A stretch of DNA of 64,000 nt. Origin: UBA7803 sp040219935 (GTDB lineage: Bacteria; Pseudomonadota; Gammaproteobacteria; Pseudomonadales; Azotimanducaceae). The translations under genes and the position numbers were made by a program. The notes under the pieces are model-generated. The model did not search any database, was not told the DNA's origin, and worked only from the letters and a program-made list of their open reading frames with translations. Below, piece after piece: positions 43,320 to 49,976 of this stretch. The stretch is taken from contig JAVJUA010000048.1 of the NCBI GenBank assembly GCA_040219935.1, forward strand, positions 218,263 through 282,262, in the 5' to 3' direction. Within the stretch, counting starts at the first letter, position 1. The number at the start of each line of letters is the position of its first letter.

Positions 43320-44000
43320 ATGGACATCTACCAGACCACCGTGAGCTTCTTCCAGCAGGGGGGGCCGTTCATGTATCCCATCGCGCTGGTGTTCGGCGTC
43401 GGCCTTGCCATCGCGCTGGAGCGCTATTTCTATCTGGCCAACCAGACGCGCATCAACCGCCGCGACTACGAGCGCATTCTGCCGCTGCTCAAGCAGCGCA
43501 AGCAGCGCGAGCTGGCGTCGCTGGTGCAGAAGTCGAGGTCGGCCATGAGCCGCATCATCGCCGACGGCCTCAATCGCCGCACCTCGTCACGCCGCCGCGC
43601 CGACATCGAGTACGCGATGGAGGAGGGCCTGCTCGAGGTGCTGCCGAGCATCGAGCGGCGCACCCCGTACCTGGCCACGTTCGCCAACATCGCCACGCTG
43701 CTGGGCCTGCTCGGCACCATCATCGGCCTGATCGCCGCGTTCACCGCGGTCGCCAACGCCGACCCCGCGGAGAAGGCCACGCTGCTGTCGGAAAGCATTT
43801 CCATCGCCATGAACACCACGGCGTTCGGGCTGATGGCGGCCATTCCACTGCTGCTGGTGCACTCGGTGCTGCAGAGCAAGACCTCGGCCATCGTCGAGAG
43901 CCTGGAAATCGCCGTGGTGAAGTTCCTGAACCTCATGGAAGGTGACGAGCGGCAGCAGGGCGTACCGGCCGAGGCCGGCCTCGGCGCGTCGGCAGGCTGA
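43320..44000 (+). CDS. MotA/TolQ/ExbB-type proton channel protein (AglR-like)
   Basis: This 226-residue inner-membrane protein has three membrane segments: about 17-38, 118-143 and 158-182. The second and third (TLLGLLGTIIGLI and MNTTAFGLMAAIPLLL) are the conserved channel-lining helices of the TolQ/ExbB family. It forms a pentamer around ExbD-type subunits and converts proton flow into movement. AAGGAGAG 5 bases upstream marks the start. Together with two ExbD genes it matches AglR-AglQ-AglS of Myxococcus. Confidence 0.92.
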   Translation: MDIYQTTVSFFQQGGPFMYPIALVFGVGLAIALERYFYLANQTRINRRDYERILPLLKQRKQRELASLVQKSRSAMSRIIADGLNRRTSSRRRADIEYAMEEGLLEVLPSIERRTPYLATFANIATLLGLLGTIIGLIAAFTAVANADPAEKATLLSESISIAMNTTAFGLMAAIPLLLVHSVLQSKTSAIVESLEIAVVKFLNLMEGDERQQGVPAEAGLGASAG

Positions 44001-44009
44001 GGCGCCATC

Positions 44010-44510
44010 ATGGACCGCGTCAGGAAGCGCCTGCGCAGACGCCACGACGAGGCCGATCTCGACGTCACGCCGTTCATGAACCTCATGATCGTGCTGGTGC
44101 CGGTGCTGCTGCTGTCGATGGTGTTCACGCACACCACGGTGATCGACCTGAACTTTCCGGCCAGCGACGCCCAGAGCGGGCCGGTGGATCCGGATGCCGT
44201 GCATCTCGAGGTGTCGGTGACGGCGGAAGGCTTCGTGGTGGCTGACGGCCGCGGCGGCGTCATCAAGCGCCTGCCGCGCACCGACGAGGGCTACGACTAT
44301 GCCGCCCTCTCCGAGGTGATGCAGGCCCTGAAGCAGCGCATGCCGGAGAAGCGCGACATCATGGTGCTGCTCGAGGAAGAAACCCCCTATCAGACCCTGG
44401 TCTCGGTGATGGACTCGGTGCGCTCCTACCCGACCGTGCAGCATCTCGCCGTGGTCCAGGCCGAGCTGTTCCCGGTGATCTCGCTGGGTGACACGGGAGA
44501 TCGCTCATGA
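44010..44510 (+). CDS. ExbD/TolR-type protein with Asp-to-Asn change (AglQ-like)
   Basis: This 166-residue protein has a short cytoplasmic tail, one membrane helix (about 21-42) and a periplasmic domain, as in ExbD and TolR. In the family the helix begins with a pattern like TPFID, and the Asp carries the proton. Here it reads VTPFMNLM, so residue 24 is Asn. If the codon is correct, this subunit cannot take up a proton at that site. The second ExbD gene overlaps it by 4 bases and keeps the Asp. The gene ends in ATGA. Confidence 0.9.
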   Translation: MDRVRKRLRRRHDEADLDVTPFMNLMIVLVPVLLLSMVFTHTTVIDLNFPASDAQSGPVDPDAVHLEVSVTAEGFVVADGRGGVIKRLPRTDEGYDYAALSEVMQALKQRMPEKRDIMVLLEEETPYQTLVSVMDSVRSYPTVQHLAVVQAELFPVISLGDTGDRS

Positions 44511-45007
44511 GTCTGGTTCGACATCAGCAGCGCCGGGGCGGGCAGAAGCGCCGCTCCCGCGCGGCGACGCTGAACCTGGTGTCGCTGATGGACATCTTCA
44601 CGATCCTGGTGTTCTTCCTGATGGTGAACTCGTCGGATGTGGAGGTGCTGCAGACCAGCTCGAAGATCAAGCTGCCGGAGTCGAGCTCGGAGCAGCGGCC
44701 GGAAGACCGCCTGGTGATCTCGGTCAGCCACGACGACCTGGTGGTGCAGGGCCGGCTGGTGGCGCGGGTGGCCGACCTCGCGGGCGACGGCGACATGGTG
44801 ATTCCCGGTCTGCAGCAGGAACTCGCTCATCAGGCCGGACGCCGCGGCGCCGTGCCCGAGGGCGGCCATGAGATCACCATCATGGGCGACCACGAGCTGC
44901 CTTACTGGCTGCTCAAGAAGATCATGGTGACCTGCCAGAGCGAAGACTTCGCGCGCATCTCCCTGGCGGTGAACCGCATCGTCGCGGATACGGGAGCCGA
45001 GGCATGA
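44507..45007 (+). CDS. ExbD/TolR-type protein with intact Asp (AglS-like)
   Basis: This 166-residue ExbD-type protein has a basic cytoplasmic tail, one membrane helix (about 23-43, NLVSLMDIFTILVFF) and a periplasmic domain. Asp29 is at the position of the proton-carrying Asp of ExbD. It is translationally coupled to the previous ExbD gene and the following TonB-like gene (both ATGA). With the Asn-containing partner it could form a mixed dimer inside the ExbB ring. Confidence 0.9.
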   Translation: MSLVRHQQRRGGQKRRSRAATLNLVSLMDIFTILVFFLMVNSSDVEVLQTSSKIKLPESSSEQRPEDRLVISVSHDDLVVQGRLVARVADLAGDGDMVIPGLQQELAHQAGRRGAVPEGGHEITIMGDHELPYWLLKKIMVTCQSEDFARISLAVNRIVADTGAEA

Positions 45008-45948
45008 GCGCGGTCTACGTCCACCACGTCAGCGCCTTCAGCCTGCCCTGGGATCCGACGGGCGGCGACCGCAAGCGCCTCAAGCAGTGGCTGGCCAGCA
45101 CCCTGCTGGTGGTGGGCGCGGCGGGCATGGTGATTCCGCTGATCACGCTGCCCGAGCTGCCCCGCGAAGAGCAGGAGGCACTGCCGCCACAGCTCGCCCG
45201 CATCGTCCTGGAGAAGCCGGAACCGGTGATTCCACCGCCACCGAAGCCGGTGCAGCAGGAAGAGCCGCCGAAGCCGGAGAAGCCGCCGGAGCCGAAGCCC
45301 GAGACGCCGCGGGAAGTAGCGCCGACGCCGCAGCCGACGGTGGCCGATGCCCGCGAGAAGGCGGCGGTTTCCGGCCTGCTGGCGTTCAAGGATGCGTTTG
45401 CAGACATGCGCGAGGCGGTGGACGTCAACCGCCTGCAGGATACGGCGGCGATTCAGCGCGGTGCCGGCGAGGCCGCCAGCATCGACCGTTCGGTGCTGAC
45501 CTCGAACCATGGCGCCCGCAGCGCCGGCGTCAACGTCACGGCGCTGTCCAGAGACACCGGCGGCGTGGCCCTGTCCGGCCGCGAGACCACCAAGGTGGAG
45601 GTGGCCGAGGGCAGTCAGGGCACGGGCGGCGTCCGCGCCGCGCGCGACATCGATCCGCGCACCCGCAGCATCGAGGAGATCCGCCGGGTGTTCGACGCCA
45701 ACAAGGGCGCCATCTTCGCCATCTACAACCGGGCGCTGCGCGCCGATCCGACCCTGCAGGGGCAGGTGGTGCTGGAGCTGGTGATCGCTCCCTCAGGCCA
45801 GGTCAGCGACGTCCGCGTGATCGCGTCCGAGCTGGCGGATCCGGAGGTGGTGGCCCGCATCCTGAGCCGCATCCGCCTGTTCGACTTCGGTCAGCGCGAG
45901 GTGGGCGTCACCACCATCAAGTACCCGGTGCACTTCCTGCCCACCTGA
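45004..45948 (+). CDS. TonB-like protein with AgmX/PglI-type C-terminal domain
   Basis: This 314-residue protein has one membrane segment (about 29-48), a Pro/Glu/Lys-rich periplasm-spanning region (about 70-113) and a C-terminal TonB/AgmX-PglI-type domain (about 222-314, with IRRVFDANKGAIFAIYNRAL and the QGQVVLELVI strand). Proteins of this type (GltG and GltJ) link the Agl motor to the periplasmic Glt proteins in Myxococcus. It is the last gene of the operon and is followed by a hairpin. A function in gliding is not implied; relatives occur in non-gliding bacteria. Confidence 0.88.
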   Translation: MSAVYVHHVSAFSLPWDPTGGDRKRLKQWLASTLLVVGAAGMVIPLITLPELPREEQEALPPQLARIVLEKPEPVIPPPPKPVQQEEPPKPEKPPEPKPETPREVAPTPQPTVADAREKAAVSGLLAFKDAFADMREAVDVNRLQDTAAIQRGAGEAASIDRSVLTSNHGARSAGVNVTALSRDTGGVALSGRETTKVEVAEGSQGTGGVRAARDIDPRTRSIEEIRRVFDANKGAIFAIYNRALRADPTLQGQVVLELVIAPSGQVSDVRVIASELADPEVVARILSRIRLFDFGQREVGVTTIKYPVHFLPT

Positions 45949-45989
45949 GCGCCGGCTCGGGGCTTCCGCTGGCCTCAGAGCCGGGCGCT
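45948..45989. terminator. hairpin between convergent genes
   Basis: AGCGCCGGCTC at 45948-45958 pairs with GAGCCGGGCGCT at 45978-45989 with one bulged base and a 19-base loop. It begins at the stop of the TonB-like gene and reaches into the 3' end of the opposite gene, so it may stop transcription from both sides. There is no T-tract. Confidence 0.4.
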
Positions 45990-46379
45990 GGACTCGTCGG
46001 TGCGGTCGATCAGGTGAATCTCCCGGATCGGGCAGGCCTCGCCATCGGCGGTGAGCGCGTCAAACCCGGCCCAGATGGTGTTGTCCGAGGCGGTCACGCC
46101 GACGTGGCGCGCCCAGCGCAGGCCGACGCAGGCCCGGTTCAGAGTCAGCAGGTACTGGCGATCGCCCTCGGTGGTGAGCATGACGTGCGCGTCGTCGATG
46201 GCGCGAAACGCCTGCACGGCGCTGGCGCTCGGGATGCTGGTGACCGGCTCTCCGGCCTCCAGCAGCACGCCGGGCTCCGGGTCGGCCGGCGGCAGCGCGG
46301 CGGCGAACGGCGCCCACAGCGCAGCGGTGAGCAGCGTGGCCGCGGTGGCGGAAAGCGGAAGGCGGGCGGCTCGGCGCAT
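45975..46379 (-). CDS. exported protein, probably DUF6491 family
   Basis: This 134-residue protein has a signal peptide (about residues 1-30) and a small domain with AFRAIDDAHVMLTTEG and YLLTLNRACVGLRWA, followed by a second Cys in EACPIREI. The two Cys may form a disulfide. The pattern resembles DUF6491 proteins, a small exported family of unknown role. The ATG at 46379 is preferred over upstream codons because the signal peptide starts there. Confidence 0.65.
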   Translation of the reverse strand: MRRAARLPLSATAATLLTAALWAPFAAALPPADPEPGVLLEAGEPVTSIPSASAVQAFRAIDDAHVMLTTEGDRQYLLTLNRACVGLRWARHVGVTASDNTIWAGFDALTADGEACPIREIHLIDRTDESSARL

Positions 46380-46481
46380 GGCAAGGCTCCGTTGGTTCGG
46401 CAGCGTCGATCGTAGGTCCGGCAAACTTAACCTAACCTGAACGTGTCCGACAATTGCGGCAGGCACCTGCAGCCCGCCTCA

Positions 46482-46509
46482 CGTTTGCACGCGCCCGTTT
46501 GCACGTGCC
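46482..46509. repeat. 14-base tandem direct repeat
   Basis: CGTTTGCACGCGCC is followed at once by CGTTTGCACGTGCC, with one difference. The pair lies 46 bases before the amidohydrolase ATG and could be a regulator site or a simple duplication. Confidence 0.5.
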
Positions 46510-46554
46510 CGCCATCCCCGGCAGAGTGGGCACCGTCGGTTGCAGGGAGCACAC

Positions 46555-48000
46555 ATGGTCGGGCAGGGCAGGGCGGCGTGGGGTCTGAGTCTGAGTCTGG
46601 CTTTCGGGCTGTTGGCGGGCGGCCACGCCGCCGCGGCGCCGCGGGATGAGGTGCTGGCGCAGGTGGCCGCCGAGCGCGACGCCGCCGTGGCCATGGCCCA
46701 GGACCTCTGGTCTCTGGCCGAACTCGGCTACCAGGAGACGCGCAGCAGCGAGCGCCTGCAGCGCTATCTGGCCGAGCGCGGCTTCCAGGTGCAAAGCGGG
46801 GCCGCCGGCATGCCCACCGCCTTCGTCGCCAGCTTCGGCAGCGGCCGCCCGGTGATCGGGTTGCTGGCCGAGTTCGACGCGCTGCCCGGGCTCTCCCAGG
46901 CCGCCGTGCCGCACCGTCAGGCGCTGGTAGAGAGGGGCGCCGGCCATGCCTGCGGTCACCACCTGTTCGGCGCCGCGGCGGCTGCGGCCGGCGCGGCGGT
47001 GGCGGCCTGGATGGCCGAGTCCGGCCAGCCGGGCACCGTTCGCGTCTACGGCACGCCGGCGGAAGAGGGCGGCTCGGGCAAGGTCTACATGACCCGGGCC
47101 GGGTTGTTCGACGACGTCGACGTGGTGCTGCACTGGCATCCGAGTGACCGCAACGACGCCTCGCCCTACAGCACCACGGCCAACAAATCCGGCCGCTTCA
47201 CCTTTCAGGGGGTTGCTTCCCACGCCGCCTCGGCGCCGGAGCGCGGCCGCTCGGCCCTGGACGGCGTCGAGGCCATGAACTTCATGGTGAACCTGATGCG
47301 CGAGCACATGCCCCAAGACGCGCGCGTGCACTACGTGATCACCGACGGCGGCTCGGCGCCCAACATCGTTCCCGAGCGCGCCCAGGTCTACTACTACGTT
47401 CGCCACCCCCAGGCCAAGCAGGTGCAGGCGCTGTTCCAGCGCGTGGTGGCGGCGGCCGAGGCCGGCGCCCTCGGCACCGGCACGCGGATGCAGTATGAAG
47501 TCATGCACGGCAACCACCCCGTGCTGCCGAACGAGGTGCTGGCGCGGCTGGTGCACGACAACCTGACCCGGCTGGGCGGCGTGCGCTACGACGAGGCCGA
47601 GCGGGCGTTCGCGACCGAGTTGCGGGCGACCCTGGACGGTGACCTGCCACCGCTGGTGGCGGCGGCTCAGGTGCAGCCGTACGCCATGCGTCAGAACATG
47701 GGCTCGACCGACGTCGGCGACGTGAGCTGGACCGTGCCCACGGTGGGCTTCGGCACCGCCACCTGGGTGCCGGGCACGCCCGCCCATAGCTGGCAGGCGG
47801 TGGCCGCCGGGGGCATGAGCATCGGCCATCGCGGCATGCTGCTGGCTGCCCGCCTGCTGGCCATGACCACGGCGGACCTGCTGCGGCGCGATGACGTGCG
47901 CGCCGCGGCCTGGGACGAGTTCGAGGCCCGCCGCGGGCCCGACTTCCAGTATCAGGCGCTGCTCGGCGATCGCGATCCGCCCCTGGACTACCGCCGGTGA
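46555..48000 (+). CDS. M20-family amidohydrolase (AbgB-like), exported
   Basis: This 481-residue protein has a signal peptide (cleavage near residue 29) and the M20D metallopeptidase/amidohydrolase fold: HACGHHLFG carries metal ligands, TPAEEGGSGK contains the catalytic Glu pair, and HASAPERGRSALD lies in the lid domain. It is closest to p-aminobenzoyl-glutamate hydrolase subunit B, but such enzymes cleave various N-acyl amino acids. The GGGAG 5 bases before the ATG at 46555 decides the start over the TTG at 46540. It overlaps the next gene as GTGA. Confidence 0.88.
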   Translation: MVGQGRAAWGLSLSLAFGLLAGGHAAAAPRDEVLAQVAAERDAAVAMAQDLWSLAELGYQETRSSERLQRYLAERGFQVQSGAAGMPTAFVASFGSGRPVIGLLAEFDALPGLSQAAVPHRQALVERGAGHACGHHLFGAAAAAAGAAVAAWMAESGQPGTVRVYGTPAEEGGSGKVYMTRAGLFDDVDVVLHWHPSDRNDASPYSTTANKSGRFTFQGVASHAASAPERGRSALDGVEAMNFMVNLMREHMPQDARVHYVITDGGSAPNIVPERAQVYYYVRHPQAKQVQALFQRVVAAAEAGALGTGTRMQYEVMHGNHPVLPNEVLARLVHDNLTRLGGVRYDEAERAFATELRATLDGDLPPLVAAAQVQPYAMRQNMGSTDVGDVSWTVPTVGFGTATWVPGTPAHSWQAVAAGGMSIGHRGMLLAARLLAMTTADLLRRDDVRAAAWDEFEARRGPDFQYQALLGDRDPPLDYRR

Positions 48001-48821
48001 TCGTCGCGCTGCTGCATCCGGGCGACATGGGCGTCACCGCAGGCAGGACGCTGCAGGCCTCAGGACACCGGGTGCGCTGGTGGCGGCACGGCCGCAGCGC
48101 GGCCACCCGGGCCCGGGCAGAGCAGGCCGGGTTCGAGGGCGTCGAGGATCTGGCTTCGCTGCTCGACGGCGCCGACGCGGTGCTGTCGGTGTGCCCGCCG
48201 TCGGCCGCCCTCGAGGTGGCGAAGCAGGTGGTGGAAGCCGGCTTCGAAGGCGTGTACGTGGACGCCAACGCGGTGTCGCCGGCCACCGTGGGCCGCCTGC
48301 AGGCCCTGCTCGGCGCTCGCCTGGTGGACGGCGGCATCATCGGCCCCCCGGCCCGAACCCCGGGCACCACGCGGTTGTACCTGAGCGGTCCCGGCGCCGG
48401 CACCGTGGCCGGCTGGTTTGCCGCCGGGCCCTTGCAGGCGTTGGCCCTGGACGGGCCGCCGGGCGCGGCCTCGGCGCTGAAGATGTGCTACGCCGCCTAC
48501 ACCAAGGGCGCGTCGGCGCTGCTGCTGATGGTGCGGGCGCTGGCGGCGTCGGAAGGGGTGAGCGATTCGCTGCTGGCCGAGTGGGCCTTGTCGCAGCCTG
48601 GCCTGGCAGAGCGCAGCGACGCGGCAGCGCGCGCAACCGCCGCCAAGGCCTGGCGCTTCGAGGGCGAGATGCACGAGATTGCCGACACCGTGGCCGCGGC
48701 CGGCCTGCCCGAGGGATTCCATCGGGCGGCCGCCGTGCTCTACGGGCGGATGGCGCCGCTCAAGGACGCGCCGTCGCCCGGTATCGACGAGGTGGTGGCG
48801 GCCCTGATTGGCCGCCACTGA
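47997..48821 (+). CDS. NAD(P)-dependent dehydrogenase with DUF1932 domain
   Basis: This 274-residue protein has an N-terminal Rossmann domain of the 6-phosphogluconate/3-hydroxyisobutyrate dehydrogenase type (LLHPGDMGVTAG at the start) and a C-terminal helical DUF1932 domain (from about 185, with KMCYAAYTKGASALL). The lysine in the KMCYA helix is the expected catalytic residue. The substrate is unknown. The GTG start overlaps the amidohydrolase stop, so the two may act on the same compound. Confidence 0.85.
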   Translation: MIVALLHPGDMGVTAGRTLQASGHRVRWWRHGRSAATRARAEQAGFEGVEDLASLLDGADAVLSVCPPSAALEVAKQVVEAGFEGVYVDANAVSPATVGRLQALLGARLVDGGIIGPPARTPGTTRLYLSGPGAGTVAGWFAAGPLQALALDGPPGAASALKMCYAAYTKGASALLLMVRALAASEGVSDSLLAEWALSQPGLAERSDAAARATAAKAWRFEGEMHEIADTVAAAGLPEGFHRAAAVLYGRMAPLKDAPSPGIDEVVAALIGRH

Positions 48822-48831
48822 TCGGCCGGGC

Positions 48832-49128
48832 TCAGGCCCGGGTGCCGGAGAACGAGGCGTTGCCGAAGGCGCCGAGCTTGACGTTGCCGGTGATGTTGTC
48901 GCCTTCCACCTTGGCGGCGAACTCCAGAGTCATGGCCATGGGCGAGGTGATCTTGGCCTTCCAGGTCAGGTTGTCGCCGTCCACCTTGCCGTCCTCGATG
49001 GCGATCTCGCCCTGGGGGCCGGACAGCTTGCCGGTGAGGTCGCTGCCGCTGGTGGCGAGGGTGAGGGTCCCCTGCTGCGCGCCCATGGGCGTGTTCATGG
49101 TGGTCTTCCAGGTGCCTTCTGCGCTCAT
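48832..49128 (-). CDS. small beta-rich protein of unknown function
   Basis: This 98-residue protein has no signal peptide and an alternating pattern (GTLTLATSGSDLTGKLSG, VDGDNLTWKAKI) that suggests a small beta-barrel or sandwich. I have no firm family name; similar short proteins occur widely in proteobacteria. It is convergent with the DUF1932 gene, and the 152-base space to the next gene is divergent. Confidence 0.7.
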   Translation of the reverse strand: MSAEGTWKTTMNTPMGAQQGTLTLATSGSDLTGKLSGPQGEIAIEDGKVDGDNLTWKAKITSPMAMTLEFAAKVEGDNITGNVKLGAFGNASFSGTRA

Positions 49129-49280
49129 GCTGATTCTCCCCAGCGTTGGTATCGTTTGCTTGGTCTCGTCTGCTCGTGGCCGGCAAGGCTGGCCGTGAAC
49201 GAGTATGTCACAGGCCCGGCGATGACGTCACCGTGGCGCCGGCTCGCATCTTCGGCCGATTTCGGGATTAATCAGCGCCC

Positions 49281-49976
49281 GTGAACATCGGCGTCTACAA
49301 CGAAGGGCCCCTGCACCAGGCCCTGAAGGCCCACTACGCAGTGGCCGGGTCCCGCGAGGAGGTGCCGGTGGGCGCGTACGTCGCCGACGTGCAGCACCCG
49401 GACGACGTCATCTACGAGATTCAGACCGGCGGCTTCGGGCCGTTGAAGCGCAAGCTCGAGGCCCTGCTGGAGGCCCATCGCGTGGTGCTGGTGCACCCGG
49501 TCGCGGCCGTGCGTTACATCATCAAGCTGCCCGAGAGCGTCGACCTGGTGCCGCGCCGGCGCCGCTCCCCGAAGCGGGGCAGCATCGCGCAGGTGGCCGG
49601 TGAGCTGGTCAGCATTCCGCATCTGCTCGACCATCCGAACTTCGAGCTCGAGGTGGTGCTGATCGAGGAGGAAGAGGTTCGCTGCCGGGCCGAGGGGCGG
49701 GCCTGGCGGCGGCGCGGCTGGCGGGTGGTGGAGCGGCGGCTGTGTCAGGTGCTGGGCCGGCAGCGGTTCGCCAGCTCGGCGGACCTGTTCGGGCTGCTGC
49801 AGGGGCCGCTGCCTGAGCCCTTTACCACCGTCGAGCTGGCGGTGGCGATGGGCCAGCCGCGCTGGCTGGCCCAGAAGCTGGCCTACTGCCTGCGCGTCGC
49901 CGGCTGCATAGAGGTCTGCGGCAAGCAGGGCAACGCGCTGTGCTACCAGCGCGCGCCCGGCGGCGTCAGAACTTGA
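49281..49976 (+). CDS. conserved protein with PD-(D/E)xK-like nuclease features
   Basis: This 231-residue protein begins with NEGPLHQALKAHY and contains VADVQHPDDVIYEIQTGGFGPLK, in which an acidic residue, EIQT and a later Lys resemble the catalytic core of PD-(D/E)xK nucleases. The second half has a basic patch (RAWRRRGWR) and a likely winged helix (TTVELAVAMGQPRWLAQKLAYCLR). I recall a conserved bacterial family with the same layout but no known role. The start is a GTG at 49281. It overlaps the convergent TonB receptor gene by 11 bases. Confidence 0.7.
   Translation: MNIGVYNEGPLHQALKAHYAVAGSREEVPVGAYVADVQHPDDVIYEIQTGGFGPLKRKLEALLEAHRVVLVHPVAAVRYIIKLPESVDLVPRRRRSPKRGSIAQVAGELVSIPHLLDHPNFELEVVLIEEEEVRCRAEGRAWRRRGWRVVERRLCQVLGRQRFASSADLFGLLQGPLPEPFTTVELAVAMGQPRWLAQKLAYCLRVAGCIEVCGKQGNALCYQRAPGGVRT

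Noticed and set aside
49206..49222. Second TGTCACA with a nearby CGTC, as a possible further ECF41 promoter
   Set aside because: The spacer is 13 bases instead of 16, so it does not fit the promoter before 18659.
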